Source of the DNA: Maritimibacter alkaliphilus
Lineage (GTDB): Bacteria; Pseudomonadota; Alphaproteobacteria; Rhodobacterales; Rhodobacteraceae
Reading direction: 5' to 3'
Assembly (NCBI RefSeq): GCF_019801605.1
Contig: NZ_JAHVIT010000003.1
Span: 310,001 to 374,000, forward strand
DNA length: 64,000 nt
Shown in pieces: positions 26,447 through 34,638 of the stretch; within the stretch, counting starts at the first letter, position 1, and each line of letters begins with the position of its first letter. Position numbers and translations under genes: made by a program. Below the pieces are notes generated by a model. It saw nothing but the letters and a program-made list of their open reading frames with translations. It made no database searches and had not been told where the DNA came from.

Positions 26447-27880
26447 ATGGCCGACGTGATGGAAAAGACCGATCTGGGCGAAATGAGCGCCACCGAGCTG
26501 ACCGCGGCCTATGCCGCGGGAACGGCCTCGCCGGTCGAGGCGGTGCAGGCGGCGCTGGCACGGATCGAGACGTTCGACGGGGCGGTCAACGCCTTCGTCA
26601 CCGTGGTTGCGGACGAGGCGATCGCCGAGGCCCGCGCCTCGGAGGCACGCTGGAAGGCGGGCAAGCCGCTGTCGCCCATCGACGGGGTGCCGGCGACGAT
26701 CAAGGAACTGACCCGCGTGAAGGGCATCCCCTTCCGCAAGGGTTCGATCCTCGGCGAGACGGACCCCTCCGAGACCGATCTGGAGATCGTGGTGAAACTG
26801 CGCGAGGCCGGCACGCCGATCCTCGGCACCACCACCTCGCCGGAATTCGGCTGGAAGGGTCTGACCCACGGTCCCGTGGGCGGCAACACCGTGAACCCCT
26901 GGGACACCACGCGCGCCTCGGGCGGTTCCTCGGGCGGTGCGGCCGTCGCGGCGGCGCTGAACATGGGCGTGCTGCACGAAGGCTCCGACGGGGCGGGCTC
27001 GATCCGCATTCCGTCGTCCTTCTGCGGCGTCTTCGGCATCAAGCCGACCTTCGGCTGGGTGCCCTCCACCGGCCCCACCGGCCTCGCTGAGCTGGCCCAC
27101 CGCGGCCCGCTGACCCGCAAGGTCGAGGACTCGGGCCTCTTCCTGAACGCGGTCGCCGGTCCCTCGGTCAACGCGCTCTACGGTCGCTCGCCCGCACAGG
27201 TGCCGGACTTTGCCGCGGCCTGCCGCAAGGGGCCCGAGGGCATCAAGGGCATGCGCATCGGCTATGCCCGCACGCTGGCCGGCGCACCGGTCGACCCGCA
27301 GGTCGCCGCTGCCGTGGACCGCGCGGCAGAGCGCATGGCTGCCATGGGCGCCATCGTCGAGGAGGCCGATCCCGGCTTCGCCTCGCCGCAGAAGGCGCTG
27401 CTGGACCTCTGGTACGCCGCGCAGGCCTGGGCCGTCGAACAGGCGAACCCGACGCCCGAGCAGCGCGAGAAGATGGACCCCGGTTTCCTCTCGATCACCG
27501 AGCAGGGGCGCCTGCTGTCGGCCCGCGATTTCATCTCCGCCGATCAGGTCCGCGCGCAGCTCAAGGTCACGATGGCGAAGTTCCACCAGACCTACGACGC
27601 GCTCATGCTGCCGACGATGCCGCTGGTGGCCTTCGAGGCCGGTGTGGACGTGCCGCGGGACTCGGGCATGACCGAGTGGACCGACTGGTCGCCCTTCACC
27701 TATCCGTTCAACATGACGGAGCAGCCCGCCGTGTCGGTGAACTGCGGCTTCGATGCCGACGGCCTGCCGATCGGCCTGCAGTTCGTGGGCCGCTGGTTCG
27801 AGGACGAGACCGTTCTGGCCCTCGCCGCCGCCTATCAGGCGATGCACCCCGAGGCCTTCCCCTCGGCCCCGCGCGACTAA
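26447..27880 (+). CDS. Amidase signature family hydrolase
   Basis: A Ser-cisSer-Lys amidase of 477 residues that hydrolyses a carboxamide or N-acyl amide. The triad is Lys86 (TIKELT), Ser161 (GGSSGG) and Ser185 (GAGSIRIPS). Spacings of 75 and 24 equal those of GatA. GatA function is excluded because gatB and gatC are absent and the length and neighbours differ. The DGAGS motif replaces the usual DTGGS, a conservative change. The ribosome binding site is GAGGAGG inside the aminotransferase 3' end. Together with the M20 hydrolase it is the obvious candidate for freeing an amine from the imported substrate. Confidence 0.9.
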   Translation: MADVMEKTDLGEMSATELTAAYAAGTASPVEAVQAALARIETFDGAVNAFVTVVADEAIAEARASEARWKAGKPLSPIDGVPATIKELTRVKGIPFRKGSILGETDPSETDLEIVVKLREAGTPILGTTTSPEFGWKGLTHGPVGGNTVNPWDTTRASGGSSGGAAVAAALNMGVLHEGSDGAGSIRIPSSFCGVFGIKPTFGWVPSTGPTGLAELAHRGPLTRKVEDSGLFLNAVAGPSVNALYGRSPAQVPDFAAACRKGPEGIKGMRIGYARTLAGAPVDPQVAAAVDRAAERMAAMGAIVEEADPGFASPQKALLDLWYAAQAWAVEQANPTPEQREKMDPGFLSITEQGRLLSARDFISADQVRAQLKVTMAKFHQTYDALMLPTMPLVAFEAGVDVPRDSGMTEWTDWSPFTYPFNMTEQPAVSVNCGFDADGLPIGLQFVGRWFEDETVLALAAAYQAMHPEAFPSAPRD

Positions 27881-27894
27881 GGCCCCAACGCAAC

Positions 27895-27922
27895 CGGCCG
27901 GGCCCTGCAACGGGCCCGGCCG
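27895..27922 (+). promoter_or_regulatory. 11-bp hairpin between amidase and kinase genes
   Basis: CGGCCGGGCCC (27895-27905) pairs perfectly with GGGCCCGGCCG (27912-27922) with loop TGCAAC. It lies within the 61-bp gap and 20 bp before the kinase start. There is no T tract, so a processing, stability or attenuation element is more likely than a terminator. Confidence 0.6.
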
Positions 27923-27941
27923 ACAGCGAAAGCAGAAGAGA

Positions 27942-29015
27942 ATGACTGAACGCGATGCAGCGTTGACCCGGGCGCTGGAGCTGGCCGGGCAAGGTGGTCT
28001 TGCCACCGATTTCACCCGTCTGACCGCCGAGGAGGCCGCAGGCATCTGCCGCGATCTCTACGGGTTGGAGGGCACGCTCGACCGGCTCGACACCGAGAAG
28101 GACGATACCTTCCGCCTGACCACGGATCAGGGCCGCTTCATCCTCAAGGTGGCCAATCCCGACGAGGCCGAGAGCGAGCTGGACCTGCAACTCGCCGCCC
28201 TGCGGCACCTCGAAGAGACCGGCTTCCCCATCGACGTGCCCCGCGCCGTACCGCTGCAAGCGGGCGGTTACATCGCGCGGCTTGCCGGTTCCGACCGGCT
28301 GGTGCGGATGATGACCTATGTCGAGGGCGAGATGGTCGAGGATGCCGGGCTGGACGCCAACCAGCGGTATCACTACGGCCGTGCCCTTGCCGAGCTGCGC
28401 CTGGCGCTCGCCGCCTTCTCGCATCCCGCGCAGGGCCGCGTGCTGGCCTGGGATGTGCGTCACGCGGGCATCCTGCGCCCGCTGCTGACCCAGATCGACA
28501 CCACGCCCGAGCGCGTCGCCCTGGCCGAGGCGGTCTTTGACCGGCTGGCCGCGCTGCAACCGCGCATCGACGCGCTGCCCCGGCAGGTGGTGCACAACGA
28601 TTTCCGCGGCAACAACCTCGTCGGCGATCCCGCCACGCCCGAGTTCATCACCGGCATCATCGACTTCGGCGACGTGGTGGAAACCGCGGTGGCCATCGAC
28701 CTCTCCACCGCCGTGATGAACCAGATGCTGCGGGATTTCCCGCCCGAGGCCGACATCTTCGCCCCCTCCCGCGCGGTGGTGGAGGGCTATGCTGCCCACG
28801 CCCCCATCGGCGAGGAAGAGCTGGCCATGGTGCCGCACCTCGTCATGGCCCGCGTGTTGCTGCGCGCGGTGATGAACGAATGGCGCGCCGCCCTGATGCC
28901 GAACAACCGCGAGTATATCCTGCGCAATTCCGGGCCCAGCTGGGGACAGCTGGCATGGTTCATCGCGCGCCCGGTCGAGGAGATCTCGGCCCTTCTCCTG
29001 CCCTGCCCCACCTGA
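27942..29015 (+). CDS. APH-fold phosphotransferase resembling hydroxylysine kinase
   Basis: A protein-kinase-like small-molecule kinase of 357 residues. The ATP lysine is Lys69 (FILKVAN), the catalytic loop is HNDFRGNN with Asp220, and the metal Asp is Asp241 (GIIDFGD). Features recalled from the hydroxylysine kinase (AGPHD1/HYKK) branch rather than antibiotic APHs are YGLEGTLDRL before the ATP loop, GFPIDVPR, RMMTYVEGE, and the C-terminal NREYILRNSGPSWGQL. The predicted reaction is O-phosphorylation of an amino alcohol. AGAAGAG precedes the ATG. It is followed after 11 bp by a phospho-lyase-like gene, the expected partner. The exact substrate (hydroxylysine, ethanolamine, aminopropanol or another) is not determined. 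Confidence 0.8.
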   Translation: MTERDAALTRALELAGQGGLATDFTRLTAEEAAGICRDLYGLEGTLDRLDTEKDDTFRLTTDQGRFILKVANPDEAESELDLQLAALRHLEETGFPIDVPRAVPLQAGGYIARLAGSDRLVRMMTYVEGEMVEDAGLDANQRYHYGRALAELRLALAAFSHPAQGRVLAWDVRHAGILRPLLTQIDTTPERVALAEAVFDRLAALQPRIDALPRQVVHNDFRGNNLVGDPATPEFITGIIDFGDVVETAVAIDLSTAVMNQMLRDFPPEADIFAPSRAVVEGYAAHAPIGEEELAMVPHLVMARVLLRAVMNEWRAALMPNNREYILRNSGPSWGQLAWFIARPVEEISALLLPCPT

Positions 29016-29026
29016 AGGACACAGCC

Positions 29027-30379
29027 ATGAACACCCAGAGCGCCCCCTCCGGCGGCAAGATGGTCAACAGCTTCGACCCCGGCACGACCCGCGACCTCGA
29101 CCCCGTCCTCGCGGACCGGATCGAGCGGCGGCAGCGTCTGCTGGGACCGGCCTATCGCCTGTTCTACAAGGAGCCGCTGACCGTGGCCCGGGGCGAGGGC
29201 GCGCTGCTCTTCGATCCCGAGGGCAACGATTACCTCGACGCCTACAACAACGTGGTGTCGCTGGGCCATTCGCACCCCCGCGTGGTGGAGGCGATCACCA
29301 AACAGCTGGGCGTGCTCTGCACCCATACCCGCTACGTGCAGGAAAGCATCCTGACGCTGGCCGAGACGATGCTGCCCTCCTTCGGCGGCACGATCGCGCG
29401 GGACGGGCACATGATGTTCACCTGCACCGGCTCCGAGGCGAATGACCTCGCCACGCGGATCGCGATGCACAAGACCGGCAAGCGCGGCGTGATCGTGACC
29501 GCCGAGGCCTATCACGGCAACTCGCACCTGACGGCGGGCTATTCTCCCTCGCTGGGGGGCAAGTCGCCGCTGGGAACCTGGGTGCGCCGCGTGGCCGGGC
29601 CGGACAGCTATCGCCATGACCCCGCCACGCTGGGACAGAAGATGGCGGCCGAGGTGAAGGCGCAGATCCTCGAACTGGAACGCCATGGCGACGGGATCGC
29701 CTGTTTCATTGCGGATGGGCTCTTCTCGTCGGACGGGATCTATTCCCATCCCACCGACCTGCTGGCCCCGGTGGCCGCGGTGGTGCGCGAACACGGCGGT
29801 CTCTACATCGCGGACGAGGTCCAGTCGGGCTTTGCCCGCTCGGGCGAGGCGATGTGGGGCTATCAGCGCCACGGGCTCGACCCCGATATCGTGACGATGG
29901 GCAAGCCCATGGGCAACGGCTACCCGGTGGCGGGCATGGCGATCCGGCACGAGGTGATCGAGGGCTTCGGCGCCGACACGCGCTACTTCAACACCTTCGG
30001 CGGCAACACCGTGGCAGTGGCCGCGGCGCAGGCGGTCTTCGACACGATCCGCGACGAGAAGTTGCAGGAGAACTCGCTGAAGATGGGCACGCTGATGCGC
30101 GAGGGGCTGGAGGCGATCGCCAAGAAGGACGGACGGATCGGCGATGTACGTGGGTCGGGCCTCTACGTGGCCTGCGAGTTCGTGACCGACCACGCGGCCA
30201 AGACGCCCGACGCGGCGACCGCCGGGGCCTGCGTCAACGGGATGCGCGAGGAACGGGTGCTGATCTCGGCCACGGGGCCGGATGCGAACATCCTCAAGAT
30301 CCGCCCGCCGCTGATCTTCACCGAGGCGCATGTCGACCGGTTGCTGAGCACGGTCGAGAAGGTCCTCGCCAAGATCTGA
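29027..30379 (+). CDS. Class III PLP enzyme of the AGXT2L/amino-alcohol phosphate phospho-lyase branch
   Basis: A protein of 450 residues. The fold is class III aminotransferase: GSEAND (135-140), Asp263 (IADEV) and PLP Lys293 (TMGKPMGNGYP). Segments match those I recall from AGXT2L1/2 phospho-lyases: RQRLLGPAYRLFYKEPL near the N terminus, GHSHPRVVEA, YFNTFGGN, RIGDVRGSGLYVACE and ISATGPDANILKIRPPL. Those enzymes eliminate phosphate and ammonia from phosphoethanolamine or 5-phosphohydroxylysine, giving an aldehyde. The directly upstream kinase supports this over transamination. GAAGGACA precedes the ATG. It ends the catabolic block before a strong bidirectional terminator. Confidence 0.8.
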   Translation: MNTQSAPSGGKMVNSFDPGTTRDLDPVLADRIERRQRLLGPAYRLFYKEPLTVARGEGALLFDPEGNDYLDAYNNVVSLGHSHPRVVEAITKQLGVLCTHTRYVQESILTLAETMLPSFGGTIARDGHMMFTCTGSEANDLATRIAMHKTGKRGVIVTAEAYHGNSHLTAGYSPSLGGKSPLGTWVRRVAGPDSYRHDPATLGQKMAAEVKAQILELERHGDGIACFIADGLFSSDGIYSHPTDLLAPVAAVVREHGGLYIADEVQSGFARSGEAMWGYQRHGLDPDIVTMGKPMGNGYPVAGMAIRHEVIEGFGADTRYFNTFGGNTVAVAAAQAVFDTIRDEKLQENSLKMGTLMREGLEAIAKKDGRIGDVRGSGLYVACEFVTDHAAKTPDAATAGACVNGMREERVLISATGPDANILKIRPPLIFTEAHVDRLLSTVEKVLAKI

Positions 30380-30436
30380 GGGGCCGTCCGCCGGCCCCCT
30401 CCCCAGCCGCTGCCCGTCGCGGTGGCGCTCAACGAG

Positions 30437-30464
30437 AAAGCCCCGGCACATGTGCCGGGGCTTT
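30437..30464. terminator. Perfect 28-bp palindromic bidirectional terminator
   Basis: AAAGCCCCGGCACA followed immediately by its reverse complement, ending CTTTCCTT. It lies between the convergent phospho-lyase and phytase-like genes and can serve both strands because each arm carries a terminal A or T tract. Confidence 0.85.
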
Positions 30465-30514
30465 CCTTATTGCCGGGCCCCACGTCGCAGGGCCCCGTCA
30501 TCGCGGGATTGGGC

Positions 30515-32680
30515 TCAGAACTTGCCGATCGACCAGAAGAAGGTCTCGCCCGAGCTGTCGTCCACGCCGTCGTTGTCGGTGGAGACGAAGACCTCGCCCG
30601 CCGCATCCACGGCCAGCCCCTCGACCTTGTCGACGACATAGCCGCCCCAGCCCTTCAGGTCGGGGATCAGGTCGCGGACCTCTTCCTTGCTGACCACGGG
30701 CAGTTCCCCGTCGAGCGGTGCAGGCACCATCTCGGCGGCGGGGATGCGGTAGATCTTCTTGGTCACGGCGGCGGCGCCGATCTGGTTGTCGCGCTCGACC
30801 ACGTAGAAGTAATCGCCGTGGGCCGTGATCTCGGACAGGCCGGTCCAGCCGGTCGCGGGGGCGGCCTTCTCGTAGAGCACGGCGCCCCACTCCCCGGTCT
30901 CGATGTTGTAGGAGACGAGCTTGACGTGGTTCTTCTCGTCATCGGCCCATTCGCGCTGCACGGCCATCCAGAGCGTGTCGCCGACGCGGGTCACCCCTTC
31001 GAAGCCGAAGCGCTTCTCCACCGCCAGCAGGCTGGCAGGCAGGGCGATCTCCTTCTTGATCTCGCCCTTGGCGTTCACGTTGTAGAGCGCATGGGGCACC
31101 AGACGGTCGGTGCGGCCCTCGGAGGCGACCCAGAAGCCGCCCTTGCCGTCCAGCGTGATGCCTTCCATGTCCAGCTTCTGCGCCGGTTGACCGCCGCGGG
31201 TGACGCGCAGCGCACGGGTGATCTTGGCGGGCGTCGACGTGGCGTCGATGGTGAAGATCGTGGGCTGGTAGCCATAGAAGCTGTCGTTCACGGCGTAGAG
31301 GATGCCGGGCTGCTCCGCGTCGCCCACCATGCCGGAGATCGCGCCCCAGCCGGTCAGCTCGTCCATGCCTTCCGAGGTCAGGGTCGGATAGGCCGCCGGT
31401 GCATCCTGATATTCGAAGAGCATGACATGGGCGCGCACGCCGCCATCCTCGATCAGGTCGCTCTCGTTGGCGGACACCAGCAGGTTGCGCGCAGGGATGG
31501 CGACGTAGCCTTCCGGCCCGATGCCCGAGGGCAGCACCTGCTTGAGCACCGGCGCGGCGGGATCGGTCACGTCGTAGACGCCGACGGCCGAACCGCGCTC
31601 GGAGCCCACGAAGACCATCGGCGTGCCGCCGAAGGTGGCGGTCTCGATGCTTTCGGGCTCCACGCCCTTGGCGTCGGAACGCTTGTCCGGGTAGTGACCG
31701 ATCATGATCAGCGCCTGCTCGAAGGAGGTGCCGGCTTCGTAGACCTCGGTGCCGTCCTTGGCAAAGATCGTCCAGCCGCGCGAGCCGCCGTCCATGTCGC
31801 CTTCGTTGGCGATGGCGAAGTGATCGTCGTCGATCCACTTCACCGCGTCGGGTTCGCGTTTGCGGCCCGGCTGGCTCTCGTCGAAGATCAGCGCGGCACG
31901 TTCGTCGGTGGCGTCGATGCCCTCGAGATCCACGGCCCCGGCAGAGAAATGCGACAGCACCTCACCGTCCTTCGAAACGATGACGAGGTGGTTGTTCTCC
32001 TGCAGCGTGATCACCGTCTCGCCGAGGCTGTTGATGTCGACGAACTCGGGCTCGGGGTCTTCGGGGGCGATCTCGGTCAGGCCGGTCAGGTCGACCTTGT
32101 TCAGCGTGTCGCAGGCGATCGCGCCGTCGGTCAGCTGGACCATGGCGAGGTAGCCCGCCGGCATCTGGCCCACGCGGCCGTCGCCGAGGTCTTCGTCGCG
32201 CTCGTTCTCGATGGCGACGGAGACGAAGCTGCCGTCCTTGGCCACGGCGACCGAATCGGGCTGACCGCCAAGGTCGCATTCCCCCAGAACCTCGCCGGTG
32301 GCGACGTTCAGCGCGACCAGCTTGCCCGAGGGATTGGTGAAGCTCTCGGAGGTGTTGACGCCGATGTAGGCGGTTTCACCGATGACACCGACCGAGGTCG
32401 GCTCGCCGCCCATCTCCACGTTGCCCATCGGCTGCGGATTGGCAGGATCGGTGATGTCGATCCGGCCCACGCTTTCCAGCGGGCTGTCGGTGTAGATCAG
32501 CGTCATGCCATCCGCGGTGGCGGCAATGATCTCGGCGCTGGTCTCGCGGGTGCGATCCTCACCCTCGGCCATGTTGTCCGGGGTCGCGAAGGAGGCGATG
32601 CGGTTGAAGTTCATCTCGGCCTGTGCCGCGCCTGCGCAGAGCGCGAGGACAGAGGCAGCCGTCAAAAGAGACTTGGACAT
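30515..32680 (-). CDS. Esterase-like activity of phytase family protein, secreted
   Basis: A protein of 721 residues with a signal peptide (MSKSLLTAASVLALCAGAAQ, cleaved at AQA-EM). The N-terminal two thirds are beta-propeller-like repeats (VGRIDITDPANPQPMGNVEM and SVGVIGETAYIGVNTS). The last third is the phytase-like/esterase-like domain with GMDELTGWGAISGM, LDMEGITLDGKGGFWVASEG and EGLAVDAAGEVFVSTDNDGV. Family members are periplasmic or extracellular, of uncertain enzymatic role, often linked to phosphate scavenging. GGGGAG precedes the ATG. A Pho-box-like direct repeat lies 55-83 bp upstream. Confidence 0.88.
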   Translation of the reverse strand: MSKSLLTAASVLALCAGAAQAEMNFNRIASFATPDNMAEGEDRTRETSAEIIAATADGMTLIYTDSPLESVGRIDITDPANPQPMGNVEMGGEPTSVGVIGETAYIGVNTSESFTNPSGKLVALNVATGEVLGECDLGGQPDSVAVAKDGSFVSVAIENERDEDLGDGRVGQMPAGYLAMVQLTDGAIACDTLNKVDLTGLTEIAPEDPEPEFVDINSLGETVITLQENNHLVIVSKDGEVLSHFSAGAVDLEGIDATDERAALIFDESQPGRKREPDAVKWIDDDHFAIANEGDMDGGSRGWTIFAKDGTEVYEAGTSFEQALIMIGHYPDKRSDAKGVEPESIETATFGGTPMVFVGSERGSAVGVYDVTDPAAPVLKQVLPSGIGPEGYVAIPARNLLVSANESDLIEDGGVRAHVMLFEYQDAPAAYPTLTSEGMDELTGWGAISGMVGDAEQPGILYAVNDSFYGYQPTIFTIDATSTPAKITRALRVTRGGQPAQKLDMEGITLDGKGGFWVASEGRTDRLVPHALYNVNAKGEIKKEIALPASLLAVEKRFGFEGVTRVGDTLWMAVQREWADDEKNHVKLVSYNIETGEWGAVLYEKAAPATGWTGLSEITAHGDYFYVVERDNQIGAAAVTKKIYRIPAAEMVPAPLDGELPVVSKEEVRDLIPDLKGWGGYVVDKVEGLAVDAAGEVFVSTDNDGVDDSSGETFFWSIGKF

Positions 32681-32734
32681 GGAAACTCCCCATAGGTTCT
32701 GCGGAAGGCACTGCGCCCTGATTGCAAAAGTTGG

Positions 32735-32763
32735 ATGACGGTTTCGTGACGACGCCGTGAAGT
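32735..32763 (-). promoter_or_regulatory. Pho-box-like direct repeats upstream of the phytase-like gene
   Basis: Three heptamers with an 11-bp period on the plus strand: ATGACGG (32735-32741), GTGACGA (32746-32752) and GTGAAGT (32757-32763). Read toward the gene, the best pair is TCGTCAC-GAAA-CCGTCAT, close to the alphaproteobacterial PhoB box CTGTCAT-N4-CTGTCAC. The position suits an activator site. Confidence 0.45.
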
Positions 32764-32878
32764 CCGGTGCGCCGGGGGGCGCGAGGCCATGGACGAAGCC
32801 GCGGCTTTGGGCCATGACTTTGGGGAAGGGCGCGGCTAAGGTGCCGTGGCAACGCCAAAAGAGCGTGAAAGGCAGGGC

Positions 32879-34615
32879 ATGACGGCATCGGAGACGAGGG
32901 AGGCGCGCGGCACGAGGCTGCTGAACCGGTTCCATGCCCGCCTGTCGGGTCTGGCCCGTCCCGCGACCGCCTTCACCTCCCAGCCCGAGCCCCGCACCAT
33001 CGGCTCCTTTGCCCGCGGACGGCAGCTGGTGGCGGGCAACTACCTCTTTGCCGGGCACCTCGTGGAGCAGAGCAGCGCGCCGCTCTGGGACCTGCCGGCG
33101 CCCGACCCGGCCTTCCTGAACGAGATCCACGGCTTCTCATGGCTCGACGACCTCGCCGCGGTGGGCGATCAGAGCACCCGCGCCAAGGCGCAGGAGTGGC
33201 TCTGGCTCTGGATCGACCGCTACGGGCGCGGCGGCGGGCCGGGCTGGACACCGGACCTCGCCGGTCGGCGGCTGATCCGCTGGATCAACCACGCGCTCTT
33301 CGTGATGCGCGGTCAGGACAAGGCGGCCTCGGACGCCTTCTTCCGCTCACTGGCGCGTCAGACGATCTTCCTCTCGCGCCGCTGGAAGGGCGCGGCCCCC
33401 GGCCTGCCCCGGTTCGAGGCGCTGACCGGCATGGTCTATGCCGGCCTCGCCCTGCAGGGGATGGAAAAGCATGTCGGCCCCGCCGCCCGCGCCCTGGCCC
33501 GGGAATGCGCCACCCAGATCGACGCGCAGGGCGGCCTGCCGACCCGCAACCCCGAGGAGCTGCTGGAGGTCTTCACGCTGCTGTCCTGGGCCGCCTCCGC
33601 GCTGACGGACACCGGGCAGACGCCCGGGCAGGAGCATCTGGGCGCGATCGAACGTATCGCCCCGACCCTGCGCACCCTGCGCCACGCGGACGGCAGCCTG
33701 GCCCGGTTCCACGGCGGCGGACGTGGCGCGGAGGGGCGGCTCGACCATGCGCTTGCGGCCTCGGGGGTGAAGACCCGGCACCCGGACGGGCTCTCGATGG
33801 GCTATGCCCGGCTCTCCGCCGGGCGCACCTCGGTCATCGTGGACGCCGCCGCCCCGCCCGAGGGCAAGGCCAGCATGAACGCCCATGCCTCGACCCTGGC
33901 CTTCGAATTGACCTCGGGCCGCCGTCCCGTGGTGGTGAACTGTGGCTCGGGCATCAGCTTCGGGCTGGACTGGCGCCGCGCCGGACGGGCCACGCCCTCG
34001 CATTCGACGCTGGCGCTGGAGGGTCTCTCCTCCGCCCGGCTGGGCCCGGCCACCGCCAAGGGCGAGCCGCTGATCGACGGGCCGAGGAAAGTGCCGATCC
34101 GCATGTCGCAGGCCCCCGACGGGCTGCGTTTCCAGGGCGGACACGACGGCTATCTGCGCAGCCACGGGCTGACCCACGCCCGCACGCTGGAGCTGACCTT
34201 CGACGGGCGCGGCATGGCGGGCGAGGACCTGATGCTGGCGATCGAGGACCGCGAGAAGAAGCGGTTCGACAAGGCGATGGATTCGTCCAGCCTCGCCGGA
34301 ATCCCCTACCAGATCCGTTTCCACCTGCATCCGGACGTCGAAGCGCAGATCGACATGGGGGGGGCTGCGGTCTCGCTGGCGCTGAAATCGGGGGAATTGT
34401 GGGTCTTCCGGCACGACGGCAAGGCCGAATTGCGCCTCGACCCCTCGGTTTATCTCGAAAAGAACCGTTTGAAGCCCCGCGCGACCAAACAAATCGTTCT
34501 ATCCTCCCGCGCGATGCTTTATGCGACCCGCATCCGCTGGTCGCTGGCCAAGGCGCAGGACACCCCTATATCCATCCGGGACCTGCACCGGGACGACGGC
34601 GACGCCGGAAGCTGA
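32879..34615 (+). CDS. Heparinase II/III family protein
   Basis: A protein of 578 residues. The N-terminal alpha/alpha-toroid-like half includes [28 protein letters not shown] and [14 protein letters not shown]. The C-terminal heparinase II/III beta-sandwich half includes [20 protein letters not shown], then NCGSG and the SHSTLALEG stretch. Members are polysaccharide lyase-like, but those beside purH in this group have no proven substrate. The ATG at 32879 follows AAAGGCAGG. An earlier in-frame ATG at 32846 is less likely. No signal peptide is obvious. It is divergent from the phytase-like gene and followed 23 bp later by purH. Confidence 0.8.
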   Translation: MTASETREARGTRLLNRFHARLSGLARPATAFTSQPEPRTIGSFARGRQLVAGNYLFAGHLVEQSSAPLWDLPAPDPAFLNEIHGFSWLDDLAAVGDQSTRAKAQEWLWLWIDRYGRGGGPGWTPDLAGRRLIRWINHALFVMRGQDKAASDAFFRSLARQTIFLSRRWKGAAPGLPRFEALTGMVYAGLALQGMEKHVGPAARALARECATQIDAQGGLPTRNPEELLEVFTLLSWAASALTDTGQTPGQEHLGAIERIAPTLRTLRHADGSLARFHGGGRGAEGRLDHALAASGVKTRHPDGLSMGYARLSAGRTSVIVDAAAPPEGKASMNAHASTLAFELTSGRRPVVVNCGSGISFGLDWRRAGRATPSHSTLALEGLSSARLGPATAKGEPLIDGPRKVPIRMSQAPDGLRFQGGHDGYLRSHGLTHARTLELTFDGRGMAGEDLMLAIEDREKKRFDKAMDSSSLAGIPYQIRFHLHPDVEAQIDMGGAAVSLALKSGELWVFRHDGKAELRLDPSVYLEKNRLKPRATKQIVLSSRAMLYATRIRWSLAKAQDTPISIRDLHRDDGDAGS

Positions 34616-34638
34616 CGCAACATAACTGGACCGACCCG

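Noticed and set aside
23319-26561. A 1080-residue open frame on the minus strand and other very long antisense frames (for example 2276-4273 plus, 6194-8188 plus, 48869-51508 minus)
   Set aside because: They lie exactly opposite strongly conserved genes (ABC ATPase and aminotransferase, mutase, pccA, leuS), have compositions rich in Arg, Gly, His and Asp from complementary codons, and show no domain. They arise from high GC content.
26447-27880. GatA (amidotransferase A subunit) assignment for the amidase
   Set aside because: The triad spacing matches the family, but gatB and gatC are absent and the gene sits among catabolic and transport genes.
27942-29015. Aminoglycoside resistance phosphotransferase
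   Set aside because: The APH fold is shared, but sequence landmarks and the adjacent phospho-lyase-like gene fit the hydroxylysine-kinase branch. No other resistance or mobile genes are present.
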